Virus record (IMG/VR): IMGVR_UViG_3300042868_008767
Span: 1-26,878 of that record
Reading direction: 5' to 3' (one strand)
Source of the DNA: a virus
DNA length: 26,878 nt
How positions within the stretch are numbered: the first letter of the stretch is position 1; every line of letters begins with the position of its first letter. Shown here in pieces: positions 8,372-15,253 of the stretch. The position numbers and the translations under genes are program-made. The notes below the pieces were generated by a model. It searched no databases and was not told the DNA's origin. It was given only the letters and a program-made list of their open reading frames with translations.

Positions 8372-8905
8372 ATGGAAACTAAAAAATGTACAAAATGTCA
8401 TGAAGAAAAATCTAAAGGTGAGTTTTTCAAATCACCTAGAAATAAAAATGGTTTTAGGTCTCAATGTAAAGTTTGTGAGAACAAAGCTAATTTAGCTAGG
8501 CAGAGCAAGTATTCTAGAACAGAGTATTATCAAAGCGATGTGTATAAAGAAGTTAAAAGAAATTATTATAAAAATAATAGTGAAAAAATTCTAATTGATA
8601 ATGCAGCTTGGAGACAAACACTAAAAGGTCGTTTATTATCATATAAAATAGCTGCTAAAAAAAGAAATATTGAATGGAGTTTGACTGATGAAGAATTTGA
8701 AAATTTTTGGCAAAAACCTTGTACTTATTGTGGTGATGAAATTAAAACAGTCGGTATTGATAGACTTGAAAATGATAAAGGATATTATCTTGAAAATTGC
8801 ACTTCATGTTGTTCAACGTGTAACACGATGAAATTGGCTATGACCAAAACAGAATTCATAGAAAAAATAAAAATAATATTAATAAATTTAAAAGAAAAAT
8901 TATGA
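8372..8905 (+). CDS. HNH homing endonuclease, free-standing
   Basis: This is a predicted site-specific DNA endonuclease acting as a mobile gene. Two Cys pairs near the N-terminus (CTKCH and CKVCEN) form a zinc-binding segment that precedes a basic linker. The C-terminal HNH/zinc module contains CTYCGDE, the active-site-like IDRLENDKGYYLENC and CSTCNTMK, which match phage HNH homing enzymes. It separates the NADAR and macrodomain genes, which otherwise would be adjacent, and its stop overlaps the macrodomain start (ATGA, 8902-8905), so the insertion keeps the downstream gene coupled. A shared 17-nt element lies 8 bases upstream of its start. No truncated copy of a flanking gene was found here, unlike at the Vsr-like insertion. 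Confidence 0.92.
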   Translation: METKKCTKCHEEKSKGEFFKSPRNKNGFRSQCKVCENKANLARQSKYSRTEYYQSDVYKEVKRNYYKNNSEKILIDNAAWRQTLKGRLLSYKIAAKKRNIEWSLTDEEFENFWQKPCTYCGDEIKTVGIDRLENDKGYYLENCTSCCSTCNTMKLAMTKTEFIEKIKIILINLKEKL

Positions 8906-9351
8906 TAAAATATATTAATGGGGATTTGATAAAATTATCAAGCAAATTTGATGTAATAGCCCACTGTGCGAATTGTTTCTGCACTATGGGTGCAGGTATA
9001 GCCCCACAGATTAAACACAAGTTTCCAGAAGCATATGCTGCTGATTGTACAACTACATCGGGGGACCAATCAAAATTGGGTACGATAACTTACACTGAAA
9101 CTACAACACCTATCGTTGTTAACTTGTATGGTCAATACGACTATAAAGGTAGACAATTTGGTAAAATGGATTTGGATTACTCTGCATTGCGTTTGGCGTT
9201 GAGGGCTATGAAAGAGAAGTTTTCAGGCAAGACATTTGGGTTACCAATGATTGGCGCTGGGTTAGCTGGGGGTGATTGGGATATCATCGAAGGTATAATC
9301 CAAGAAGAATTAAACGGTGAAGATGTGACCGTTGTAAAATATGTTCCATAA
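8902..9351 (+). CDS. Macrodomain protein, ALC1/TARG1/Poa1-like, 149 aa
   Basis: This is a stand-alone macrodomain, a fold that binds ADP-ribose and often hydrolyses ADP-ribosyl links or ADP-ribose 1''-phosphate. The N-terminal MIKYINGDLI is the usual first strand; HCANCFCTMGAGIA (21-34) and GLPMIGAGLAGGDW (113-126) are the two ligand loops. The second loop with an Asp near its end (D125) resembles the TARG1/DarG branch, whose members remove ADP-ribose from proteins or DNA, rather than the MacroD branch. It is coupled to the upstream HNH gene by an ATGA overlap. The neighbourhood of NADAR and NAD+ salvage genes supports a role in reversing ADP-ribosylation, possibly against a DarT-type host defence. 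The substrate is inferred. Confidence 0.9.
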   Translation: MIKYINGDLIKLSSKFDVIAHCANCFCTMGAGIAPQIKHKFPEAYAADCTTTSGDQSKLGTITYTETTTPIVVNLYGQYDYKGRQFGKMDLDYSALRLALRAMKEKFSGKTFGLPMIGAGLAGGDWDIIEGIIQEELNGEDVTVVKYVP

Positions 9352-9605
9352 TGAAAGTTTGTGTATGTATGGATGGCAACGGTCATTTTGACCTTGCCAA
9401 ATTAGAGAACCGAAAAGAAGTGTTAGACCTTTTAAAAGTAATTCACGATGGTGATTATTGGGAAAACACCTATGAAGATTCTTTAGAAGAAGTTGACTTA
9501 GAATTAGAATCAGATTTGTTTGAAATAGATGATGACAAATGGGTTGAATTCGTACAAACTTTTGAACAAAGGGGAACAATGGAAATAATCGTTTTAAACA
9601 TTTGA
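9351..9605 (+). CDS. Hypothetical acidic protein, 84 aa
   Basis: This is a small acidic protein with no recognised domain. The region at about 35-65 is dense in Glu and Asp (EDSLEEVDLELESDLFEIDDD), giving it a strongly negative surface. The start overlaps the macrodomain stop (TAATG), a common arrangement in this phage. Its 3' end overlaps the -33 TTG of the next promoter. High acidity in a small phage protein is sometimes linked to DNA mimicry or binding of basic host proteins, but nothing here proves that. Coding status is fairly sure from the overlap and length. Confidence 0.75.
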   Translation: MKVCVCMDGNGHFDLAKLENRKEVLDLLKVIHDGDYWENTYEDSLEEVDLELESDLFEIDDDKWVEFVQTFEQRGTMEIIVLNI

Positions 9606-9631
9606 TTTTTCAAAATAAATTCGTATCTTTG
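9602..9631 (+). promoter_or_regulatory. Bacteroidota-type promoter giving a near-leaderless transcript
   Basis: TTG at 9602-9604, a 19-nt spacer and TATCTTTG at 9624-9631 match the Bacteroidota consensus. The ATG at 9635 begins only three bases after the -7 box, so transcription should start at or next to the start codon and give a leaderless or nearly leaderless mRNA. Confidence 0.78.
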
Positions 9632-9634
9632 CAT

Positions 9635-10201
9635 ATGAAAATAATATTCTTAGACCACGATGGGGTTATATGTTTAGGTAGTGAGTTCGGTAGCCGTTTC
9701 AAAAAACAAAAAAGAAGCGTTGCTGAAACCGTGGGAATTAAAGACTTACCAATTGAAGATAGATTCGACAATTTCAACAACAAAGCAATCAAGGTATTGA
9801 ATGAAATCCTTGAAAAAACTGGTGTTGAAATTGTCGTTTCGTCTGATTGGAAAAGATGGGCGAATTTAGAAGAGTTAGGTGAGTTTTATGAGTTGCAAGG
9901 TATCATCAAAAAACCCATAGCGCTAACACCAAAACTTAGCGATTTTGATGAATATAGTGATGCTTTATTCCACTATAAAGGATGGTATGAACGTGCTAGA
10001 ATACTCGAAATCAACCATTGGTTGAAGAATAACCAAGTAGATTCTTGGGTAGCTGTTGATGACATGCAACTAGGTGAATACATAAACGTGGACGGTGCGA
10101 CAAACGGTGGTTTAAAGAACTTTGTTCACACACCTAGACTTTACGAAGGTATCAAACAGTCTGGAGTTAAAGAAAAGATAATAAGTTTTTTAAATAGTTA
10201 A
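9635..10201 (+). CDS. HAD-superfamily protein, HAD_SAK_2-like, 188 aa
   Basis: This is a HAD-type hydrolase related to the HAD domain of Swiss-Army-Knife RNA repair proteins. Motif I is FLDHDGVI with D7 and D9; the segment VVSSDWKRW resembles the SSxWR block of HAD_SAK_2; the late motif WVAVDDMQLGEY supplies the acidic metal ligands. Such domains are thought to remove phosphates from nucleic acid ends or nucleotides. The start at ATG 9635 is preferred over the in-frame TTG at 9602, because the latter lies inside the promoter and overlaps the previous stop, and family members begin with a short lead into motif I. It is one of four HAD proteins in the window. Specific substrate is unknown. Confidence 0.87.
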   Translation: MKIIFLDHDGVICLGSEFGSRFKKQKRSVAETVGIKDLPIEDRFDNFNNKAIKVLNEILEKTGVEIVVSSDWKRWANLEELGEFYELQGIIKKPIALTPKLSDFDEYSDALFHYKGWYERARILEINHWLKNNQVDSWVAVDDMQLGEYINVDGATNGGLKNFVHTPRLYEGIKQSGVKEKIISFLNS

Positions 10202-10202
10202 A

Positions 10203-10382
10203 ATGGCTGAAGAAACAGTTAAAGTTGGTGTTGCCAACAAAGGTGAAATAAACATAGCTATCAGTGTTGTTAAAAAATGGTCACCAATAAATAAATCACA
10301 GTTTGGTGATACGGTTTTTTTTAAACAAGGTGACACCTATTATTCGATGAAAGTATTAGATTATAATAAAATTTTCCAATGA
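10203..10382 (+). CDS. Small hypothetical protein, 59 aa
   Basis: The ATG lies one base after the HAD_SAK_2-like stop, and the frame ends at TGA 10380-10382, overlapping the next start in an ATGA arrangement. The 59-residue product starts MAEETVKVGV and ends with DYNKIFQ. It contains alternating hydrophobic residues that suggest a small beta-rich fold (AISVVKKW, TVFFKQGDTYYSMKVL). No family is recognised. It is accepted because it fills an otherwise empty 177-base interval exactly, with coupling at both ends. Confidence 0.75.
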   Translation: MAEETVKVGVANKGEINIAISVVKKWSPINKSQFGDTVFFKQGDTYYSMKVLDYNKIFQ

Positions 10383-10822
10383 GTGTAAAAAGAGCAATAG
10401 AAATTAATCATTTCGAATTAAAAGAAAAAAGAAATTGGGATAAAACGTTTTGGGCGTTCGATATCCACGGCACTATCCTTAAACCCAACTATCAATACGG
10501 TAACACACCTGACGAGTTTTATCCGATGGCAAAAGAAACTTTGCAATTATTGAGCACAATATCTGAAGTTGTAATGTTCTTATACACATGTTCTCACCCA
10601 CATGAAATAGTTGAGTATCAAAGATTATTTGTTGAGAACGATATTCATTTCAAATATGTAAATGAGAATCCAGAGGTTCCCACTGACCCAAATGGTTATG
10701 GGAATTACAATAAAAAACCTTATATGAATGTTTTGTTTGAAGACAAAGCTGGGTTCAACCCAGAAACAGAATGGCAAGAGGTTTATGATTTGATGTTGAA
10801 CCATTATGGTGAGAATAAATAA
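10379..10822 (+). CDS. HAD-like protein with DxH in motif I, 147 aa
   Basis: The protein shows a HAD-like layout: motif I FDIHGTIL (D28-I-H30-G-T), motif II-like LYTCSHP, and an acidic motif FEDKAGF near residue 120. In catalytic HAD phosphatases motif I is DxDGT; here the second Asp, which acts as general acid/base, is replaced by His. Either catalysis is altered or the protein binds a ligand without turnover. The remainder has a phage-typical length, with no cap domain. It is coupled to the 59-aa gene upstream by ATGA. The next gene, a lipoprotein, starts 13 nt downstream. HAD membership is likely; activity is uncertain. Confidence 0.78.
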   Translation: MSVKRAIEINHFELKEKRNWDKTFWAFDIHGTILKPNYQYGNTPDEFYPMAKETLQLLSTISEVVMFLYTCSHPHEIVEYQRLFVENDIHFKYVNENPEVPTDPNGYGNYNKKPYMNVLFEDKAGFNPETEWQEVYDLMLNHYGENK

Positions 10823-10835
10823 TAATAAAATACAA

Positions 10836-11135
10836 ATGAAAAATAGAATATTTACAATTTTGTTAGTGTTGCTGGTGGCAATATTGACTATAAGCTGTGC
10901 AGATGTTGCACATGTTACGTTTACTAACCCTAACGAACACATCTATGGTTTTTGGGGTGGGACTTGGCATGGTATGATAATGTTTCCATCATTTATTGGT
11001 AGCCTTATCTGGGATGATATTGCGATATATGCTGTACATAACAATGGTGCATGGTATGACTTTGGATTTGTTGGTGGGTTTTTCATCACATTAAGATTTT
11101 TCTTAAGCCTTTTAGGAGTTAAAAGACGAAGATAA
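10836..11135 (+). CDS. Small predicted lipoprotein, 99 aa
   Basis: The start at 10836 gives a textbook lipoprotein signal: MKNR, a hydrophobic core (IFTILLVLLVAIL) and the lipobox LTISC with Cys around residue 21. An earlier in-frame ATG at 10806 would add ten residues ahead of the basic n-region and overlap the preceding gene, so it is less likely. The mature part is rich in Gly, Phe and Trp (GFWGGTWHG) and has a further hydrophobic stretch near the C-terminus, ending in KRRR. The product would be in the periplasm or on a membrane. Phage lipoproteins often block superinfection or alter the envelope, but no family is recognised. Its stop overlaps the sirtuin start (TAATG). Confidence 0.8.
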   Translation: MKNRIFTILLVLLVAILTISCADVAHVTFTNPNEHIYGFWGGTWHGMIMFPSFIGSLIWDDIAIYAVHNNGAWYDFGFVGGFFITLRFFLSLLGVKRRR

Positions 11136-11890
11136 TGAAGAAGATAGTTATATTTACAGGTGCTGGTGTCAGCAAAGAATCTGGTATCGATACATTTAGA
11201 GATAGCAATGATGGGTTGTGGGAAAACTTTAAGATTGATGAAGTTGCCACACCAGAAGGATGGCGAAGAGATAGAAGCAAAGTGTTAGATTTTTACAACG
11301 AAAGACGTAGACAATTACCATACGTTCACCCTAACGATGCTCACAAAGCATTGGTTACGCTTGAATCGGAGTATGATGTAACATTAGTTACGCAAAATGT
11401 TGATGACTTACATGAAAGAGCTGGTTCATCAAAGATTTTGCATTTACATGGTGAGTTGACCAAAGCTAGAACTTGTTTTGGGATGAATAACCCACTACTT
11501 GTTCAATCCCAAAAGGTTTATGATATTGGTTACAATGACATTAATATGGGTGACAAGGATGAAGAATATGACGCTCAGCTAAGACCACACATTGTTTGGT
11601 TTGGTGAGTTTCCTTTTTATTTTTACAATGCGTTAGAAGCGTTTATTGAAGCTGATATAATCATTGTAATTGGTACAAGTATGAACATTGGGTATACTTA
11701 CAATTTCTTTGAGAAATGTAAACGTGATACACCGATTTACTTTGTTGACCCAGCACCAACAAAATCATTGGGTCTTGAGTACCCAGAGTTAAACATTACA
11801 TACATTGAAAAGGGTGCTGTTGAGGGTGTAACACAATTAGTTAATAATCTAATGCTACAAGCCATTGGAGATGATAAAAACGACAAATAA
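11135..11890 (+). CDS. CobB-type sirtuin, NAD+-dependent deacylase
   Basis: This Sir2-family protein has FTGAGVSKESGIDTFR at 7-22 for NAD+ binding, TQNVDDLHERAG at 86-97, the catalytic His in HLHGEL (H105), and LRPHIVWFGE. Y54 and R57 in FYNERRRQ correspond to the CobB/SIRT5 Tyr-x-x-Arg that favours succinyl or malonyl lysine. Between the catalytic His and LRPHIVWFGE only one Cys (C114) is left, so the four-Cys zinc ribbon is missing; some Bacteroidota CobB proteins show a similar replacement. It uses NAD+ and yields nicotinamide and acyl-ADP-ribose, which links it chemically to the salvage genes. It is coupled to its neighbours at both ends by TAATG overlaps. Target proteins in the cell are unknown. 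Confidence 0.94.
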   Translation: MKKIVIFTGAGVSKESGIDTFRDSNDGLWENFKIDEVATPEGWRRDRSKVLDFYNERRRQLPYVHPNDAHKALVTLESEYDVTLVTQNVDDLHERAGSSKILHLHGELTKARTCFGMNNPLLVQSQKVYDIGYNDINMGDKDEEYDAQLRPHIVWFGEFPFYFYNALEAFIEADIIIVIGTSMNIGYTYNFFEKCKRDTPIYFVDPAPTKSLGLEYPELNITYIEKGAVEGVTQLVNNLMLQAIGDDKNDK

Positions 11891-12252
11891 TGAGCGTAAT
11901 TAAATTTGAATTAAAAGAAGAACACGTAAAATTACTAAAGAACTTAAGATGGTCTGTTAACCTAGATGGTCATATTGCAGGTATTGGTCATGATGGTGTG
12001 GAATATAACGAACCTTTTGGTGAAGATGATATATATGAAGCTATAGACATAATATTAAACGGTAAACCAACTGATTTTGACCCGTTTAATGTTGAAGAAA
12101 AACCTAAGTATTCTGATGAACAAAAAGAAACTTGGGATAAATTATACCATGAACTTCCAACAGCTTTGGATGTTGTGTTGTATAACGGTAGCTACGAGTT
12201 AGGTCTTTACAAAACAAAATGGCATGATAGAGTGTGGAAGAAAATAAACTAA
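11890..12252 (+). CDS. Hypothetical protein, 120 aa
   Basis: This is a soluble acidic protein of unknown family. The N-terminal half begins MSVIKFELKEEHVKLLKNLRW and may pair a beta strand with a helix. A Pro-rich acidic linker (PTDFDPFNVEEKPKYSDEQ) leads to a C-terminal part rich in aromatic residues (WDKLYHELP, YELGLYKTKWHDRVW). The start overlaps the sirtuin stop (TAATG), so it is translated from the same mRNA, and a partnership with the sirtuin is possible but not shown. No motif gives a function. Confidence 0.8.
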   Translation: MSVIKFELKEEHVKLLKNLRWSVNLDGHIAGIGHDGVEYNEPFGEDDIYEAIDIILNGKPTDFDPFNVEEKPKYSDEQKETWDKLYHELPTALDVVLYNGSYELGLYKTKWHDRVWKKIN

Positions 12253-12262
12253 AAACAAATAT

Positions 12263-12436
12263 ATGAAACTTAAACTAATTTTATTTTTCCTAGCAGCTTT
12301 GCTAGTCATAATCATATTCAAAATGGTATTCGTTGGTGTGGTTATCTTTGTTCACCTTGTGAAATACATAGCCATAGCAGCTGCAATAGCCTATGGCGCC
12401 TACTGGATAAGCAAAAAATTAAAAAAAGATGAATAA
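12263..12436 (+). CDS. Small membrane protein, 57 aa
   Basis: The frame from ATG 12263 to TAA 12434-12436 encodes a 57-residue product that is almost wholly hydrophobic: a first helix at about 4-19 (KLILFFLAALLVIII), a second stretch at about 22-48 ending AIAYGAYWIS, and a basic tail KKLKKDE. It would sit in the inner membrane with one or two helices. It starts 10 nt after the previous stop with an A-rich leader and is directly followed by a terminator whose left arm includes its last codons. Phage small membrane proteins include holin-like and exclusion proteins, but no lysis gene is adjacent, so I give no function. Confidence 0.72.
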   Translation: MKLKLILFFLAALLVIIIFKMVFVGVVIFVHLVKYIAIAAAIAYGAYWISKKLKKDE

Positions 12437-12460
12437 CCATTTGGTTATTCATTTTTTATT
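12431..12460 (+). terminator. Intrinsic terminator overlapping the prs promoter
   Basis: The inverted repeat GAATAACCA (12431-12439) and TGGTTATTC (12442-12450) with a 2-nt loop is followed by ATTTTTTATT. It starts inside the last codons of the small membrane protein. The -33 TTG of the next promoter lies in the loop and right arm, so terminator and promoter share bases. Confidence 0.78.
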
Positions 12461-12471
12461 TTGTATCTTTG
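12441..12471 (+). promoter_or_regulatory. Bacteroidota-type promoter for PRPP synthetase
   Basis: TTG at 12441-12443, a 20-nt spacer and TATCTTTG at 12464-12471 fit the Bacteroidota consensus. The prs start at 12488 is 16 nt beyond the -7 box. The -33 element is embedded in the terminator hairpin. Confidence 0.78.
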
Positions 12472-12487
12472 CTAAAAATTACAACTT

Positions 12488-13498
12488 ATGTTAGAATCAG
12501 TACTTATAGCAATTGATGGTCGACAAGATTTGGCCCAAGCTATCCTTAACTCAATCAAACAAATAAAAACAGACCCAATTGTTATTGATACTGTTAATTC
12601 ACAGAAATTTTCCGATGGTGAATTATGTGTTGACTTTACCAATTCTATTAGAGGTAAAAGAGTTTATTTGTTAACCAGCCCAAATAACTCTGATGAAATC
12701 ATCAAGTTAAATTTAGCTATTGACGCTGCAAAGCGTGCTGCTGCTAAAGAAATTGTTGCTATTTTGCCTTATTTCCCTTATGCTCGTCAAGACAAGAAAG
12801 ACCAATCTCGTGGACCAATCGGTGCCAAGGTTATGGTTGAAATGATTGAGCATCGTGGAGCGACTGGTGTAATTACATTTGATTTGCATGCAGACCAAAT
12901 TCAAGGGTTCTTCAATATTCCAGTAACACACTTGGAAGGTAAAAATGTATTCGATAACTACATTGCTAGTATCTACAACGAAAACACAATATTGTGTGGA
13001 CCTAATGAAGAAATTGTTTTATCTTCGTGTGACGCTGGTGGTGTTAAAAGAGTTAAACGTATGGTAACCAAACTTAAAGAAAAACATTCTATGGATGTTA
13101 ATTATGTTGTTATTGATAAAACTAGGACCAAGGCTAATTCAGTTGAAAGTGTTACAATTATTGGTGATGTTAACGATAAACATGTTATTATTGTTGATGA
13201 TATGATAGATACGTTTGGTAGTGCTGACAAAGCGGTGGAAGCTTTAATAGAAGCTGGTGCAAAATCAGTGAGGATGATAGCTAGTCATGGGGTTTTATCT
13301 GGACAAGCATTGGATAGAATAGCTAAATCAAAATTAACTGAGTTAATTATTAGTAATTCATTACAATTAAACGTATTAGAAAATCACCCTGTTTTTAATA
13401 AAATCAAAGTTATTAGCCTTGAAACACAAATCGCTTATGCTATAACTTCAATCAATTCTAGAAGTAGTTTTGAAAAAATTTCGAGTAATAGTTGGTAA
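12488..13498 (+). CDS. prs: Ribose-phosphate pyrophosphokinase (PRPP synthetase)
   Basis: This enzyme makes PRPP from ribose-5-phosphate and ATP. Family blocks are plain: DGELCVDFTNSIRGKRVYLL near the N-terminus, the flexible-loop segment PYARQDKKDQSRGPIGAKV, metal-binding FDLHADQIQGFF, and the PRPP/ribose-5-phosphate loop VIIVDDMIDTFGSA. The length of 336 aa is slightly above the usual 310-320; the ending INSRSSFEKISSNSW replaces the usual tail. PRPP is the co-substrate of NAMPT, which lies 5 kb upstream, and ribose-5-phosphate is the product of the Nudix reaction on ADP-ribose. The enzyme therefore closes a loop from ADP-ribose to NAD+. It has its own promoter. A homing endonuclease gene follows 51 nt after the stop. 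Confidence 0.96.
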   Translation: MLESVLIAIDGRQDLAQAILNSIKQIKTDPIVIDTVNSQKFSDGELCVDFTNSIRGKRVYLLTSPNNSDEIIKLNLAIDAAKRAAAKEIVAILPYFPYARQDKKDQSRGPIGAKVMVEMIEHRGATGVITFDLHADQIQGFFNIPVTHLEGKNVFDNYIASIYNENTILCGPNEEIVLSSCDAGGVKRVKRMVTKLKEKHSMDVNYVVIDKTRTKANSVESVTIIGDVNDKHVIIVDDMIDTFGSADKAVEALIEAGAKSVRMIASHGVLSGQALDRIAKSKLTELIISNSLQLNVLENHPVFNKIKVISLETQIAYAITSINSRSSFEKISSNSW

Positions 13499-13521
13499 AA
13501 TACGTTTTTTTACTCTTTTTG

Positions 13522-13538
13522 TGATATTTATTAATAAA
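13522..13538 (+). promoter_or_regulatory. Shared 17-nt element upstream of the LAGLIDADG gene
   Basis: TGATATTTATTAATAAA is identical to 8348-8364 upstream of the HNH gene and carries the same palindrome (13527-13538). It is 11 nt from the start codon. The two coding regions belong to unrelated families, so the identity is unlikely to come from gene homology. Confidence 0.5.
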
Positions 13539-13549
13539 TAAAATATATT

Positions 13550-14398
13550 ATGAAAAAGACACTTACAGACGTAGAAAAAATTGATTTAGTTACACTATAT
13601 TTAGATGGTGTATCTATTAAAGAATTAAGTAAAAAATATGATAGAGCTGAATCATCAGTCAGAGATTTAATTAAACGAAGAGGTGTTAAGTTAAGACCTT
13701 TAACCGAAGTTAATAGAAAATTTGAAATTCATGAGGATTTTTTTAATGTGATTGATACCGATGAAAAAGCTTATTTTTTAGGTTTCTTATATGCTGATGG
13801 TAACGTTAAGACTAACAAAAACATGGTTGTTTTAGTGTTGAAAGAGAGTGATAGAGAAATTCTAGAACGTTTAAATAAACTAATACATGTTGATAAACCA
13901 TTATTTCTAGAAAAAAATAAAAGAGATGGTGATAGGGAAAATACAGTTGGTATTAGAATATGTAATAAAAACATAACTGAGAAGTTAATCAAACACGGTT
14001 GTCACCCAAATAAAACATTTACTTTAACATTTCCAGAATGGTTAAATGAAAGTCTTTATAGTAGTTTTATACGTGGTTATTTTGATGGTGATGGTTATAT
14101 TGGTATTATTCGTGATTCCAGAAAAGATAAGAATGGTGTGCAATATGATAAATATTATCATAAGTTTACACTTACTGGTAATGAAGTGTTTTTAAGAGAA
14201 GTCGCTAATGTGTTTAAACAATATTTAGATGTCAACACATCTTTTGAAATTAGGTATAAAGATAGGGACAATGGAATTGTTACTATGACTATTAAAGGTG
14301 GTAATCAAATAATAAAACTTTACGATTTTTTATACACTAAATCTAATTTATTTTTAAATAGAAAACATGAAATTTTTAAAAAAATAAAAAATAATTAA
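13550..14398 (+). CDS. LAGLIDADG homing endonuclease, free-standing
   Basis: This is a monomeric two-motif LAGLIDADG endonuclease. The motifs are LGFLYADG at about 77-84 and FIRGYFDGDG at 173-182, each with the terminal acidic residue that binds the catalytic metal. The first 50 residues form a helix-turn-helix (DGVSIKELSKKYDRAESSVRDLIKRRG), as in many phage versions where it helps binding or regulation. It is clearly a paralogue of the intron-encoded enzyme at 18856-19746, which has the same HTH-plus-double-motif layout and the same IDTxEKAYxLGFxYADG lead. It sits between prs and the Thg1-like gene with no visible intron core around it, so it appears intergenic. Both neighbours look intact. 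Confidence 0.93.
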   Translation: MKKTLTDVEKIDLVTLYLDGVSIKELSKKYDRAESSVRDLIKRRGVKLRPLTEVNRKFEIHEDFFNVIDTDEKAYFLGFLYADGNVKTNKNMVVLVLKESDREILERLNKLIHVDKPLFLEKNKRDGDRENTVGIRICNKNITEKLIKHGCHPNKTFTLTFPEWLNESLYSSFIRGYFDGDGYIGIIRDSRKDKNGVQYDKYYHKFTLTGNEVFLREVANVFKQYLDVNTSFEIRYKDRDNGIVTMTIKGGNQIIKLYDFLYTKSNLFLNRKHEIFKKIKNN

Positions 14399-14424
14399 CA
14401 AATATAAAGAATTAAAAACAAAAT

Positions 14425-15198
14425 ATGAAATTAAGTGATAGAATAAAAGAGTTTTATGAGAATAGAACAAAAACGTTTTTACCAAGACGTATGATAACAA
14501 TAATTAGACTTGATGGTAAAAGTTTTTCAAAATGGACAAAAAATTTAGAAAAACCTTTTGACGATGGTTTTAGTGATGATATGGATGCAACAGCGGTTTA
14601 TTTATGTGAAAACATACAAGGCGCTAAATTTGCGTATACACAATCTGACGAAATAACTGTGGTATTAACTGACTTTGATTCTTTAGATTCTCAAGCATGG
14701 TTTGATTATAATGTTCAAAAAATGACTAGCATTTCAGCTAGTCTAGCGACAGCCAAATTCAACCAATTAAGAATGTTTAGGGAAGGTTATGACTCAGAAT
14801 ATAAATTAGCGTGTTTTGATGCTAGAGTTTTTCAAGTTCCAGACATCGAAGAAATGATTAACACAATAATTTGGAGACAACAAGACTGTACTAGAAATAG
14901 TGTTAGTATGGCTGCACACGCTTTGTTAGGTCACTCAGCCACTATGAACAAGTCTAGTGATGAAAAACAAGATATGCTTTTCAAAGAAAAAGGTGTCAAC
15001 TGGAATGATTATAAAGTCAAATACAAAAGAGGTGTTGTTATAAAAAAACAAACCATTTGGGTTGATGGTCAAAACGGTGAACCAGTTCAAAGAAGCAAAT
15101 GGCTTCCAGACTACAACATACCAATTTTTACACAAGAAAAAGAATATTTGTATAATTTGATTCCAGTAATTCAAATTACTGAGGATAATATTGCATAA
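14425..15198 (+). CDS. Thg1-like tRNA-His guanylyltransferase, 257 aa
   Basis: Thg1 family enzymes add G to the 5' end of tRNA-His or, as Thg1-like proteins, repair 5' ends of tRNAs by 3'-to-5' polymerisation. Diagnostic sequences are RRMITIIRLDGKSFSKWT (about 21-38) with metal ligands D30 and the G31 backbone, and the second metal site in YTQSDEITVVL (D75, E76). The helix SISASLATAKFNQLR follows as in the family, and the later CFDARVFQVPD and WRQQDCTRNSVSMAAH blocks match. Length suits the family. The gene starts 26 nt after the LAGLIDADG gene. In a phage it may repair tRNAs damaged by anticodon or acceptor nucleases of the host, or mature phage tRNAs; none is found in this window. Confidence 0.94.
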   Translation: MKLSDRIKEFYENRTKTFLPRRMITIIRLDGKSFSKWTKNLEKPFDDGFSDDMDATAVYLCENIQGAKFAYTQSDEITVVLTDFDSLDSQAWFDYNVQKMTSISASLATAKFNQLRMFREGYDSEYKLACFDARVFQVPDIEEMINTIIWRQQDCTRNSVSMAAHALLGHSATMNKSSDEKQDMLFKEKGVNWNDYKVKYKRGVVIKKQTIWVDGQNGEPVQRSKWLPDYNIPIFTQEKEYLYNLIPVIQITEDNIA

Positions 15199-15221
15199 TT
15201 CACATTTTTTGTGTATATTTG
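15191..15221 (+). promoter_or_regulatory. Bacteroidota-type promoter for the large metallophosphoesterase
   Basis: TTG at 15191-15193, inside the last codons of the Thg1-like gene, a 20-nt spacer and TATATTTG at 15214-15221 match the consensus. The start at 15254 is 32 nt past the -7 box. Confidence 0.78.
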
Positions 15222-15253
15222 TTAAAATAACATTTTGATAATATAAAAAATTA

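Noticed and set aside
9602-9634. TTG start giving an 11-residue longer HAD protein
   Set aside because: The TTG is the -33 box of the promoter and overlaps the previous stop; the ATG at 9635 gives the normal family start.
13499-14424. Second intron around the LAGLIDADG gene between prs and the Thg1-like gene
   Set aside because: No group I core segments are seen on either side, and both flanking proteins look complete without joining, so it is treated as intergenic.
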